A stretch of 64,000 bases of DNA, taken from positions 186,001-250,000 of the forward strand of contig NZ_CANNCF010000003.1 of assembly GCF_947503045.1 (NCBI RefSeq), given 5' to 3'. The DNA is from an uncultured Tateyamaria sp. GTDB taxonomy: Bacteria > Pseudomonadota > Alphaproteobacteria > Rhodobacterales > Rhodobacteraceae. The translations under genes and the position numbers were made by a program. A model generated the notes under the pieces. It did not search any database. It was not told the DNA's origin and worked only from the letters and a program-made list of their open reading frames with translations. Each line of letters starts with the position of its first letter. Positions within the stretch are counted from its first letter, which is position 1. This document shows, one piece after another, positions 55,501-63,314 of this stretch.

Positions 55501-57224
55501 TGATCACCCCGTGGCGCGATCTGACCATGGTGCACGCGACGCAAGCCCCGGTCTGCCAGCCCGAACTGATCAAGATGTCGGCCCAGCGCGAAGAAGGCGG
55601 GCATTCAGCACGCATCCAGTGCCGGGCGGTCCGCCTGCACGGCCCCTCCACCGGCAAGTTCGAGATCGAGGCGGATTGGCACGAATGGATCGACGATCTG
55701 AATGCGGACGGCCCCGAGCGGGTGCACCGCAAGGGTCAGTTGGGCGAGATCCTGCTTTCGGAAAACCATGACAATGACTTTGTCTTGTCCAACGCGGTCA
55801 ACGCGCAGATGCATGATGCAAACCGCCCCCGCGCGCGCGGCGATGTGCACGAGATCGGCGACGCCCGGTTCCGGCTGATCCGCTACCGGGTGCGGGCCTC
55901 GACCCGGTTTCGCGAATACCTGCCGCCAGCGATCTACGACCAGCCTGACCTTGTGACCCGTCTTGGGCCCGTGGCCGAGGGCCCGGGGGTCGTGACCGGG
56001 GCCGTGGATGATCCCGGCGCGCCAGTGCTGCGCAACCCCTTGGGCGATACGGCCAACACCATCGTGCCCGCCACTGCCCCGCCGGATGACCCGCGCGTCC
56101 TTTACGTGGTGCCGACTTTCCGCTGGCAGGACTCCGACATTCCCTATGGCGCGGACAGCACGCGCTATGGCAACGGGCTGCGGGTCTGGCTGGACCGACC
56201 ATGGTTCTCGTCTGGGGACGGCGAATTGCTGGGCGTTGTGATTCAGGGCGACGCCGCGCCCTTCACACAGATCCCCGAAGACCGGCAGGCGCTGGTCACA
56301 CAATGGGGCGCGGACCCGCTCTGGGTCTCTGGCGCGCCACGGGATCGCACACGGATCAGCGATTTCCCGGCGGCGGTCACGGACGAATCTGTGCGCCTGC
56401 AGGAACAACCCAACGCACAAGCAGTCCGGGTGATCGGCCACCGCGTGCATTGGGACCCGACGCGCAGGCTCTGGTATTGCGATGTCGCACTGAACCCGGG
56501 TGCGGCCTACATGCCCTTCGTGCGGCTTGCGCTGGTGCGCTACCAGCCCAACGCCCTGCCCAGCGCGCGGATTTCCAAGGTGGTCCTGGCAGAGTTCGCT
56601 CAAGTCCTGCCCCGCCGCCGTGCGCGGTTGACCGCACAGGACGGATCGGTGCAACTGACCCTGCGCGGACCTGCACCGCAACTGGGCCCCGTGGCCTTTG
56701 ACGCCGACGTGCCGTGGTTCTCGACAAGCCCGGTGACCGGCGTCCCCTTCTACCCGCCCGAAGACCGCGACACCGGGCGCAACCGGTTTGAACTGGTGGT
56801 GCAGACCCGACCGGAAAACATGGACAGCGATCTGGCCTGGACCGACTTTGCCATCCTGCAAAGCGCCATCGTGGGCGGCGGCAGTGGGTCGCTGAGCATC
56901 ACGCCCGGACGCACGGGTGGCATTTTCAACGAGGCCGCCATCGCCGCCGAAACCGAGCGCGTGATCTCAACCCGCGCAGGTGCCGATGTACGCCTGTCCG
57001 CGACAGCGGCGCGGACCCTGATGGCGGCGCAAATTGCCACGCCGATGATTGACCCGCCCCTGTGGTCCATCACGGCAGACCTTCCCGACACAGGCGGGCG
57101 ACCCACCCGTCTGATGGTGCGCGAATTCGAACGCTACTACGCGGATCGCTTCGTGCGTGACGGCGTCCGGTTGCGCCGTGTGATCGAAGAACGGCTGGTC
57201 TACGCCAGCACTCTCGATCTGTAA
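52542..57224 (+). CDS. Giant protein 2 of a two-gene cassette, unknown function
   Basis: A 1,560-residue protein without signal peptide. It is rich in Pro, Trp, Arg and Asp and looks like a chain of beta domains. Around residues 575-660 it has FRWAGWSLSAPRPGR and LPRLRFGWSYRFRARLVDIAGNSL, the latter resembling an immunoglobulin/fibronectin-type strand pattern. The C-terminus is helical (ATAARTLMAAQIATP, then REFERYYADRFVRDGVRLRRVIEERLVY). GGGAGGG precedes ATG 52542, only 14 bases after giant 1, so the two are co-expressed and probably act together. Not recognisable as toxin, adhesin, phage tail or enzyme. Confidence 0.85.
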   Translation: MADQRLMWTVLPDGRNENGALRVSAVVSPRLTPQAPNEQVLEAFPEFLDWPATLQGASFVLATGGQDFELELTSKPDSTLWAKLFHKATPVAGFVYPDFSKANWRSYSVRNVLGAVRRHYAQIAATGGGDHPTLLPWKEADLALKDMLEDLGTRTQVINLGDRQIEIPLPGFDRFLGEENPVDPVLNRIVFGRKSVYTTDVPGPVTGSTPGGAPERISVENRSLPPDWYNPRPGGPGTPLVNRPDAVLMDQFASAEEYSLYQADRFYRRTRATRDEKKMRVPSYQNIPEPPKVPDFDFHRIIASYGDYGHLLRALGLVLDFTVNTRGAPAGLFSTAPGGSTGVMSLQVKWSNGHDDSNDSAPRTAWTHDKQRFAARPAGDTMERGVLRLRHADDNWGEKNKESGPFDVYQVDADGAALKTAGFTLSAQRLVAKHLNPARIDGAVTYTTGDEQPVAALRARGFGISHHGRATSLAGATQAADFKNTELTSGNGSAITYFAEDITKGHRIDVWPEPPAHAEDPTPGPWRSLHAREGDYRLIKQGEPLDFPGDEGHVSGASTSSDEAKPDDHYVHESLFRWAGWSLSAPRPGRNIRSREIEGTQLQAEEPTDKLPEAVDGNNVAVDWRAQKGTLPRLRFGWSYRFRARLVDIAGNSLRFDDPTLEKEAQVTDSVGYWRFEPVDPPAMVGRTRLSEGESLERMVIRSNFDVSADNYLSTPDISVAIGLPASADFDYAPMNERHLVPPKSSQQQCETHGAFDPYFSDWQRIKTGYEIAAREDGTLYDDTPGAQVTLVTPTVLNSIAKTTDLPPDLPTPENPVGERIVGGQYVIHGEPKVQTPYLPDVAAAGIAIRAAPGHTLPGVGADRILGDHCAITTLQDGGQSESVLLVFYSKPWPDKDGFRILLAERPANITDLPCHEAFADDGAPEWNEEDRTLTLFLPKGRIARMRYSSFVDPDHLGSFGILRWAGEAPQNQGSVWSRSALGAHWMITPWRDLTMVHATQAPVCQPELIKMSAQREEGGHSARIQCRAVRLHGPSTGKFEIEADWHEWIDDLNADGPERVHRKGQLGEILLSENHDNDFVLSNAVNAQMHDANRPRARGDVHEIGDARFRLIRYRVRASTRFREYLPPAIYDQPDLVTRLGPVAEGPGVVTGAVDDPGAPVLRNPLGDTANTIVPATAPPDDPRVLYVVPTFRWQDSDIPYGADSTRYGNGLRVWLDRPWFSSGDGELLGVVIQGDAAPFTQIPEDRQALVTQWGADPLWVSGAPRDRTRISDFPAAVTDESVRLQEQPNAQAVRVIGHRVHWDPTRRLWYCDVALNPGAAYMPFVRLALVRYQPNALPSARISKVVLAEFAQVLPRRRARLTAQDGSVQLTLRGPAPQLGPVAFDADVPWFSTSPVTGVPFYPPEDRDTGRNRFELVVQTRPENMDSDLAWTDFAILQSAIVGGGSGSLSITPGRTGGIFNEAAIAAETERVISTRAGADVRLSATAARTLMAAQIATPMIDPPLWSITADLPDTGGRPTRLMVREFERYYADRFVRDGVRLRRVIEERLVYASTLDL

Positions 57225-57316
57225 CGTGCGGTCGCGCCGCCCCCGATTCGCGCGACCCGCCCGAAACCGGGCACTTGTGCGTTGCGCGCGCGCACCAGTG
57301 CGCTACACCCGGGGCC

Positions 57317-58090
57317 ATGCTCAGCTATCAACATATCTATCATGCCGGGAACCTTGCGGATGTGCACAAGCACAGCTTGCTGGCCTGGATGCTCGACTAT
57401 CTCACCCGCAAGGACAAACCGCTCAGCTATATCGAAACTCATGCGGGCCGTGCGCTTTATGATCTGAGCGCGGATGAGGCGGTAAAAACCGGGGAGGCAA
57501 AACAAGGCATTGCGCGGGTCAAAGACTGGTTTGAAGCCAGCCATCCCTACATGCGCTGCCTCGCGCAAACCACTGAAACTCATGGGCAAAGCGCCTATCC
57601 CGGCTCGCCGTTCATCGCGGTGCAGACCCTGCGCGATACGGATCGGATTACGCTGGCCGAACTGCATCCCGGCGAGCATCTGAACCTCGAACTGGCGCTG
57701 CCCACAGCCAAGTGTCGCCGCACGGACGGCTTTGCCATGGCCCATGCGATGCTGCCTCCGGACCCGCGCCGGGGTCTTTTGCTGATCGACCCGAGTTTCG
57801 AGATCAAGGACGACTATGCCACCATTCCGGGCCATATCAAAAAATACGTCCGCGCATGGAATGTGGGCATCATCGTGCTGTGGTATCCGATCCTGACCTC
57901 AGGATCACATCACAGCATGCTGAAAACGCTTGAAAAAGATCACCACGACGCCTTGCGCCACGAAGTTCGCTTTCCACCTGCGCGACCGGGACACGGGATG
58001 ATCGGATCGGGCCTGTTCGTGATCCGCCCGCCCTTTGGACTTGCCCAAGAGGCCGCAAAATTGAAAACTCGCTTCGATACACTCAGCTAG
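57317..58090 (+). CDS. rlmJ: 23S rRNA (adenine2030-N6)-methyltransferase
   Basis: A 257-residue RlmJ/ComJ-type methyltransferase: LSYQHIYHAGNLADVHKHSLLAWML at the N-terminus, KPLSYIETHAGRALYDL (SAM-binding), and motif IV LLIDPSFEIKDDY. The DPSF form in place of DPPY is seen in several proteobacterial RlmJ proteins. It methylates A2030 of 23S rRNA in E. coli. ATG 57317 gives the family start. First of a plus-strand run with two TerB-like genes. Confidence 0.9.
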   Translation: MLSYQHIYHAGNLADVHKHSLLAWMLDYLTRKDKPLSYIETHAGRALYDLSADEAVKTGEAKQGIARVKDWFEASHPYMRCLAQTTETHGQSAYPGSPFIAVQTLRDTDRITLAELHPGEHLNLELALPTAKCRRTDGFAMAHAMLPPDPRRGLLLIDPSFEIKDDYATIPGHIKKYVRAWNVGIIVLWYPILTSGSHHSMLKTLEKDHHDALRHEVRFPPARPGHGMIGSGLFVIRPPFGLAQEAAKLKTRFDTLS

Positions 58091-58100
58091 GGGCAACCCG

Positions 58101-58532
58101 ATGTTCGAACGCCTGTTTCCAAAACGGCCCAAGGAAACGCCAAAACTGCCCGAACCGACGCCGCAATTGGCACTGGGCGCGCTTTTGGTGCGCATCGCCA
58201 TGGCCGATCGCGACTACCGCGCCGCCGAAGTGGGCGCGATTGACCGGGTCCTGTCGCGCACCTTTGACCTCAAACCGATTGAGGCCGCCAAGCTGCGCGC
58301 CACCTGCGAGGCCCTGGAACGGCACGCGCCCGGCACGCCGGAATTCGGCGAAATCCTCAGAGAAACAGTGCCTTACGACGACCGCTTCAACCTTGCGTTG
58401 TCGATGTGGCAGGTGCTGCTGGCCGATGGCGATCACGCCGAAATCGAAGAGGCCACCTTGCATCAGATTGAGGCAACCATGGGCATCACCCCCGAAGACA
58501 GTGCAAACATAAAGTCGCGCGCGCTTGGCTAA
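58101..58532 (+). CDS. TerB-family protein, copy 1
   Basis: A 143-residue all-helical protein of the TerB superfamily: LALGALLVRIAMADRDYRAAEVGAIDRVL and LSMWQVLLADGDHAEIEEATL, two repeats with the acidic metal-binding spacing D...E seen in TerB. It starts ten bases after rlmJ. A tellurite-resistance role should not be assumed. It aligns well with its neighbour at 58560 and probably arose by duplication. Confidence 0.85.
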   Translation: MFERLFPKRPKETPKLPEPTPQLALGALLVRIAMADRDYRAAEVGAIDRVLSRTFDLKPIEAAKLRATCEALERHAPGTPEFGEILRETVPYDDRFNLALSMWQVLLADGDHAEIEEATLHQIEATMGITPEDSANIKSRALG

Positions 58533-58559
58533 TGCCGGGCGCACACGTATATGCATGTC

Positions 58560-58994
58560 ATGTTCAAGGACCTCCTCAACAGATTGATCCAGCCTGACCC
58601 CGCCCCGATAACGGACGGTGACGCACGGCTGGCGCTGACAGCACTGCTGGTGCGTGTGGCCCGGTCGGACAATGACTACAGCGGTGACGAGCAGCGCTTG
58701 ATCGATCAGATCACCCAGGACCGTTATGGCCTGCCCGCGGCAGAGGTCACCGCCCTGCGCACCGAGGCCGAAGCGATGGAGGCCGAAGCCCCTGACACCG
58801 TGCGCTTTACCCGCGCCATCAAGGATGCGGTGGCATACGAGGATCGGCTGGCCGTGATCGAGGCCCTCTGGAAGGTTGTCCTTGCTGACGGCCAGCGCGC
58901 ACAGGAAGAAGACGCGCTTTTGCGCCTTGTCACCAACCTTTTGGGCATTTCCGACCCAGACAGCGCCCTCGCCCGACAGCGCGTGTCGAAGTGA
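58560..58994 (+). CDS. TerB-family protein, copy 2
   Basis: A 144-residue TerB-like protein: LALTALLVRVARSDNDYSGDEQRLIDQI and ALWKVVLADGQRAQEEDALLRLVTNLLGISDPDSA, parallel to copy 1. ATG 58560 (MFKDLLNRLI) matches the start of copy 1 (MFERLFP) better than ATG 58551. Its stop overlaps the GTG of the PhnD-like gene (GTGA). Confidence 0.85.
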   Translation: MFKDLLNRLIQPDPAPITDGDARLALTALLVRVARSDNDYSGDEQRLIDQITQDRYGLPAAEVTALRTEAEAMEAEAPDTVRFTRAIKDAVAYEDRLAVIEALWKVVLADGQRAQEEDALLRLVTNLLGISDPDSALARQRVSK

Positions 58995-59728
58995 TCACCT
59001 TTTTGGGCATGTATGACATGCCGCACGCTGCTTCCGCATATGACCGGCTTTGGCACGCCATCCGCACCGAACTTGGCCATGGCCCTGATGCGTTGAGCCG
59101 CGACATCGACCCGTGGGAGGCATGGCAATCGGACGACCTGCTGCTGGCCCAGACCTGCGGGCTGCCTTTTCGCGCGCGGCTCTATGGGCAGGTCAATCTG
59201 GTCGGCACCCCGGATTACGGGCTGCGCGACTGTCCACAGGGTTACTACTACAGCTATATCGTGCGCCGCCGGGGTGATTCCCGCTCCTTGCGCGATCTCG
59301 CGCGCGGCGGCACCATCGCCTTTAACGACCCGCTGTCGCAATCGGGCTGGGCCGCACCTGTGGCGCTTTTGGCCGACAAGGGGCTGCGACCGGCGGCAAC
59401 GATGCAGACCGGCGCGCATCTTGCTTCTGCCAATGCGGTGCTGGATGGACGCGCCGACTACGCGGCCATTGATGCCATCAGCTACATGATGTGGGACCGG
59501 GCCGAACCGCAGGTCTTTGCCGGGCTCGAGGCCTTCATGCGCACCAAACCAACCCCGGGCCTGCCCCTGATCACGGCCCAATCGCGGGATCCCAAACCGA
59601 TTGCGCAGGCCGTGACACGGTCCATTCACACCATGGACGCCGCCGATCGCGACATCCTGCTGCTCAAAGGGCTGGTGCAAATCCCCGAGGCGATCTACCG
59701 CGCCATCCCTATCCCGCCCATGCCGTGA
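58991..59728 (+). CDS. PhnD-like substrate-binding protein without signal peptide
   Basis: A 245-residue PhnD/SsuA-type periplasmic-binding fold: YGQVNLVGTPDYGLRDCPQGYYYSYIVRR, LARGGTIAFNDPLSQSGW (typical PhnD phosphonate-binding segment), ANAVLDGRADYAAIDAISYMMW. There is no signal peptide or lipobox and no transporter genes adjoin, so it is not an ordinary ABC receptor; a cytoplasmic ligand-binding role is more likely. GTG start overlaps the upstream TerB gene by four bases. Confidence 0.8.
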   Translation: MITFLGMYDMPHAASAYDRLWHAIRTELGHGPDALSRDIDPWEAWQSDDLLLAQTCGLPFRARLYGQVNLVGTPDYGLRDCPQGYYYSYIVRRRGDSRSLRDLARGGTIAFNDPLSQSGWAAPVALLADKGLRPAATMQTGAHLASANAVLDGRADYAAIDAISYMMWDRAEPQVFAGLEAFMRTKPTPGLPLITAQSRDPKPIAQAVTRSIHTMDAADRDILLLKGLVQIPEAIYRAIPIPPMP

Positions 59729-59850
59729 CCAATTCGGCATCACCCGACGTCAAATTGGGCAATTGCCCTGCGATTGCGGCGAATTGGGCGTGGACATGAC
59801 CCCGAATTTGCGCCCTTATACCGCCTGACTGCCCAACAAGAGCGCGCCCT

Positions 59851-60624
59851 TTGCAAGATCAGCCCGTCATCGAAATCCGCAATCTTCACAAGGCCTACGG
59901 GTCGCTTGAGGTTCTCAAGGGTGTGGATATCACCGCGCGCAAGGGTGATGTGGTCTCTCTGATCGGCTCTTCGGGCTCGGGCAAATCGACGCTTTTGCGC
60001 TGCTGCAACCTGCTTGAGGATTGCCAGCAGGGCGAGGTGATGTTCAAGGGCGAGCCCGTCGCCTGGGCCGGGCAGGCCCATGGCCGCCGCCCGTCTGATC
60101 CCAAACAGGTACTGCGCATCCGCACGAACCTGTCCATGGTGTTTCAGCAATTCAATCTCTGGGCCCATATGACCATCCTGCAAAACGTGATGGAGGCGCC
60201 GGTGACCGTGCTGCGCCGCGATCCAGCCGAGGTTGAACAGGCCGCACGCGGCTATCTCGACAAGGTGGGCATCGGCGACAAATGCGACGTCTTTCCCGCC
60301 CAATTGTCTGGCGGGCAACAGCAACGCGCCGCCATAGCGCGCGCACTCTGCATGGAGCCCGAGGCGCTGCTTTTTGACGAGCCAACCAGCGCGCTTGACC
60401 CCGAACTGGAACAGGAAGTCATCCGCGTGATCAAGGATCTGGCGGGCGAAGGGCGCACCATGCTGATCGTCACCCACGACATGAAACTGGCCGCCGATGT
60501 CTCGGATCACGTCGTGTTCCTGCATCAGGGCCTGATCGAAGAACAAGGGTCGCCAAAGGACCTCTTTGGCGCGCCCAAATCCGAACGTCTGCGCGGGTTC
60601 CTGTCTGCAACCCACGCTGCGTAA
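59851..60624 (+). CDS. Polar amino acid ABC transporter ATPase
   Basis: A 257-residue ATPase of the HisP/GlnQ type: Walker A GSSGSGKSTLL, Q-loop VFQQFNLWAHMT, signature LSGGQQQR, Walker B ALLFDEPTSALDP, and switch His in VTHDM. It powers uptake through the two permeases at 62427 and 63314. Starts at TTG 59851, unusual and probably weak. It is separated from its permeases by the binding protein and a VPLPA-CTERM gene. Confidence 0.93.
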   Translation: MQDQPVIEIRNLHKAYGSLEVLKGVDITARKGDVVSLIGSSGSGKSTLLRCCNLLEDCQQGEVMFKGEPVAWAGQAHGRRPSDPKQVLRIRTNLSMVFQQFNLWAHMTILQNVMEAPVTVLRRDPAEVEQAARGYLDKVGIGDKCDVFPAQLSGGQQQRAAIARALCMEPEALLFDEPTSALDPELEQEVIRVIKDLAGEGRTMLIVTHDMKLAADVSDHVVFLHQGLIEEQGSPKDLFGAPKSERLRGFLSATHAA

Positions 60625-60654
60625 ACAAAAAACCAAAAAACGGGAGTATCACTC

Positions 60655-61386
60655 ATGAAATCCATTCTACTCAGCACTGTCGCTGTTGCCATGACAGCCA
60701 CATTCGCTCTTGCCGACGGCCACTCGGTCGTGCGCATGGGCACCGAGGGCGCCTACCCTCCCTATAACTTCATCAACGACGCGGGCGAAGTCGACGGGTT
60801 CGAGCGCGAGCTGGGCGACGAGCTGTGCAAACGCGCCGAACTGACCTGCGAATGGGTCAAGAACGACTGGGACAGCATCATTCCAAACCTCGTGTCCTCG
60901 AACTACGACACGATCATGGCCGGAATGAGCATCACGGACGAACGTGACGAGGTCATCGACTTCACCCAGGATTACTTCCCCCCCACCGCCTCCGCCTATG
61001 TGGGTGCCGCTGACGGTGTCGATGTCGAGGGCGGCGTGATCGCAGCACAAACAGCGACCATTCAGGCAGGCTACATCGCCGAAAGCGGCGCGACACTGGT
61101 CGAATTCGCAACCCCCGAAGAAACCGTTGCCGCCGTGCGCAATGGCGAGGCGGACGCCGTCTTCGCCGACCGCGACTATCTCGCGCCACTGGTGGATGCC
61201 TCGGGCGGAGAGCTGGTCTTTGTCGGGCCAGAAGTGCCCCTTGGCGGCGGCATCGGCATGGGCCTGCGTGAATCCGACACCGAGCTGAAGGAAAAGTTCG
61301 ACGCGATCATCACCGAGATGAAAGCCGACGGCTCGCTCAACGCGATTCTGGTCAAGTGGTTCGGCGAGGAAACAGCCCAGTACTAA
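60655..61386 (+). CDS. Amino acid ABC transporter substrate-binding protein
   Basis: A 243-residue periplasmic binding protein with a signal peptide (MKSILLSTVAVAMTATFALA) and family segments RMGTEGAYPPYNFIND, ELGDELCKRAELTCEWV, MAGMSITDERDEVIDFTQDYF and DAVFADRDYL. This is the type that binds lysine/arginine/ornithine, histidine or octopine-like ligands. ATG follows GGGAG. A short hairpin lies 11 bases after the stop. Confidence 0.92.
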   Translation: MKSILLSTVAVAMTATFALADGHSVVRMGTEGAYPPYNFINDAGEVDGFERELGDELCKRAELTCEWVKNDWDSIIPNLVSSNYDTIMAGMSITDERDEVIDFTQDYFPPTASAYVGAADGVDVEGGVIAAQTATIQAGYIAESGATLVEFATPEETVAAVRNGEADAVFADRDYLAPLVDASGGELVFVGPEVPLGGGIGMGLRESDTELKEKFDAIITEMKADGSLNAILVKWFGEETAQY

Positions 61387-61396
61387 ACCCGATCAC

Positions 61397-61410
61397 AGGC
61401 CCACGGGCCT
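61397..61410 (+). terminator. Short hairpin after the binding-protein gene
   Basis: AGGCCC-AC-GGGCCT, a six-base stem with a two-base loop and no strong T run, inside a wider inverted repeat (ACAGGC...GCCTGT). It may attenuate or protect the transcript, as is common after binding-protein genes. Confidence 0.45.
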
Positions 61411-61479
61411 TGATTCCTTAGACGCCTGTGTCGCCTGTTTTCGCCCGCTATTGGCGCAAACCACGCGATGCAGGCGTTT

Positions 61480-61594
61480 TTCATTTTGAAAAAATGAACC
61501 CTAGGGCATGCGCCGCTGCACCTTGAATAAAACGGGGTGCAGGCACGATTGCGCCCATTGCGGGTATTTCCACGTTTTCATTTCGGAAAAGTGG
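61480..61594. other. Hairpin-rich spacer before the VPLPA-CTERM gene
   Basis: Three inverted repeats in 115 bases: TTCATTTT/AAAATGAA (61480-61498), CTGCACC/GGTGCAG (61516-61542) and CCAC-TTTTC/GAAAA-GTGG (61570-61594). No ORF of note. The region is less GC-rich than its flanks and may hold the gene's promoter and leader structures. Confidence 0.4.
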
Positions 61595-61668
61595 CCGTTT
61601 GCGATTTGACATCCCGCGACACCATCCTCTTTTTGTCTTTAGTTTTAATGACCTTGGAGTGTTTCCAC

Positions 61669-62301
61669 ATGAAAAATACATTTTTGGCCGCGCTGCTCGC
61701 AGGTGGCTTTATGGTCGGCGCAGCGCAAGCGACAACGACCATCGGCACAGTGTCCTTCAACGACAACGCATTTGCCGACTTCTCCGAAGTCGCAACGGGC
61801 GTCGGCGGGGCCGGAACACCTGCCAACGGTGCCGATGGCGACCTTGGTACGGAGTTCCAATTGAACTTCAACCTCAACGGCAACCCGCAGGCGACACTTG
61901 CCTTTGCATTCACTGACAACACGCTGTTCAACGGCGCCGGCATCGATCTTGTCGCGTTCGGCGACAACAACAATGGCGTGCTCGCGTTGGCCGACGAAAC
62001 ATTTTTTCCCGGTGGCTTGCAGGGGGCATTCCTCGGATCTTTCAACATCGGTGAAGGCGGCAGCAACTTTGGCGGGGGCATCTACGGCTGGGATCTCAGT
62101 GATTTCGGCTTTGCCGACGGAGAGGAGTATACAACCGGGTTGCGCATTGCTCCGAGTGGCATCTTCTCGCGGGTCTATGACATTGCAGCCCTCAACAGCC
62201 GCGACGTGGTGACAAACCCACCTGCCGTGCCGCTGCCAGCGGGTGCCTTGCTGCTGCTGACGGCCCTTGGCGGTCTGCGACTGGCGCGACGCAAAAGCTG
62301 A
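61669..62301 (+). CDS. Exported VPLPA-CTERM protein
   Basis: A 210-residue secreted protein with a signal peptide (MKNTFLAALLAGGFMVGAAQA), a Gly/Asn/Asp/Phe-rich beta-type mature region (FQLNFNLNGNPQATLAFAFTDN) and a C-terminal VPLPAGALLLLTALGGL...ARRKS tail. The tail matches the VPLPA-CTERM sorting signal (TIGR03370): a VPLPA box, a hydrophobic helix and a basic end, processed by an exosortase-like enzyme. ATG 61669 follows TTGGAG. It lies between the binding protein and the permeases of an ABC operon, which it does not obviously serve. Confidence 0.85.
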   Translation: MKNTFLAALLAGGFMVGAAQATTTIGTVSFNDNAFADFSEVATGVGGAGTPANGADGDLGTEFQLNFNLNGNPQATLAFAFTDNTLFNGAGIDLVAFGDNNNGVLALADETFFPGGLQGAFLGSFNIGEGGSNFGGGIYGWDLSDFGFADGEEYTTGLRIAPSGIFSRVYDIAALNSRDVVTNPPAVPLPAGALLLLTALGGLRLARRKS

Positions 62302-62426
62302 GCAACGACCAAACCTGATGCGCTCACGCCCCGCTGCCGTACTGGTGGCGGGGCGATGTGCGTTTTGGCTGGTACGGCGGCGACTTTTCGCTAGTCTCTG
62401 CAGAACTGCGCCGGAGCCACCCTTAC

Positions 62427-63314
62427 ATGTTCTCTTACTGCACCGACCCCGACACGCTGGCCACGCTCAGTTGGCTGACCTGCTATCTGACCACGGGTGT
62501 GCATTTTTCCTTTTACTACAGCTTTCTGAAGGTACTCGGGATTCTGGCCGTCACCGCCCCCGTGGCGCTGGCCTTCGGCTTTGGCGGAGCGATGGCGGCA
62601 CGGTCCAGCATCCTGCCGCTGTCGTGGTTCGGCAAGGGATACATCGCCATCGTGCGCGGGGTGCCGGACATCGCGTTTTTCCTGTTCTTCGTCATCGCGC
62701 TGGATCAGGGGTTTGAGTGGATGCGCCATCAGGTGCTGTGCCCGGACTGGACCGATCCGATCCGTCAGGGCAACGATTTTCTGGTCTGCCCGCAGGCCAA
62801 GCTGCCGCTGGGCAGTGCCCCGCAGGTGGTCCACCAGACCTATGCCTTTGGCCTTGCGGTCATCACCTTTGCGCTCGTCTTCGGGGCCTTTGCGGCCAAC
62901 GTGATCTTTGGGGCCATGCGGGCTGTGCCCAAGGCACAGCTTGAAACCGCCGAGGCCTACGGGATGAGCCCGCGCCAGACCTTCTGGCGGGTGCTGGTGC
63001 CGCAGATGTGGGTGTTTGCCCTGCCCGGGCTTTCGAACCTCTGGCAGGTGCTGATCAAGGCCACACCGCTGCTGTTCCTGCTGGGGATCGAGGATGTCGT
63101 CTATTGGGCACGCGAGTTGGGCGGGACCAAGACGGCACAATTCACCTCTTATCCGCATGGCGATTGGCGGATGTGGTATTTCTTTGCCCTTCTGGTGTTT
63201 TACCTCTTCATGACATGGGGGTCGGAAAAAATCCTGACCCGCATCATGGCGGGTCTCACCCGCGGCCAGGCCACCTCGGGTGGCGAAGCGCAGCGCAAAG
63301 GGGTGGCTGCGTAG
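62427..63314 (+). CDS. Amino acid ABC transporter permease (HisQ-like)
   Basis: A 295-residue inner-membrane permease. Core segments YIAIVRGVPDIAFFLFFVIALD and the EAA loop ETAEAYGMSPRQTFWRVLVPQMW are intact. Between the helices there is a hydrophilic loop with two Cys (VLCPDWTDPIRQGNDFLVCPQ), likely periplasmic and perhaps disulfide-bonded. ATG 62427 follows CCGGAG. Its stop overlaps the next permease start (TAGTG). Confidence 0.9.
   Translation: MFSYCTDPDTLATLSWLTCYLTTGVHFSFYYSFLKVLGILAVTAPVALAFGFGGAMAARSSILPLSWFGKGYIAIVRGVPDIAFFLFFVIALDQGFEWMRHQVLCPDWTDPIRQGNDFLVCPQAKLPLGSAPQVVHQTYAFGLAVITFALVFGAFAANVIFGAMRAVPKAQLETAEAYGMSPRQTFWRVLVPQMWVFALPGLSNLWQVLIKATPLLFLLGIEDVVYWARELGGTKTAQFTSYPHGDWRMWYFFALLVFYLFMTWGSEKILTRIMAGLTRGQATSGGEAQRKGVAA

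Noticed and set aside
52857-55604. A 915-codon minus-strand open frame opposite giant protein 2
   Set aside because: Its His/Arg/Gly/Ala-rich product has no recognisable motifs and the plus-strand gene has a good start, site and coherent protein. High GC makes long antisense frames common.
48364-57224. Phage, toxin-complex or contractile-injection cluster
   Set aside because: No tail sheath, baseplate, AAA ATPase, holin, RHS/YD repeat or structural phage gene is seen beside the giant pair.
58101-58994. Tellurite-resistance locus
   Set aside because: Only TerB-like folds are present; none of terA, terC, terD, terE or terZ is nearby, so no resistance claim is justified.
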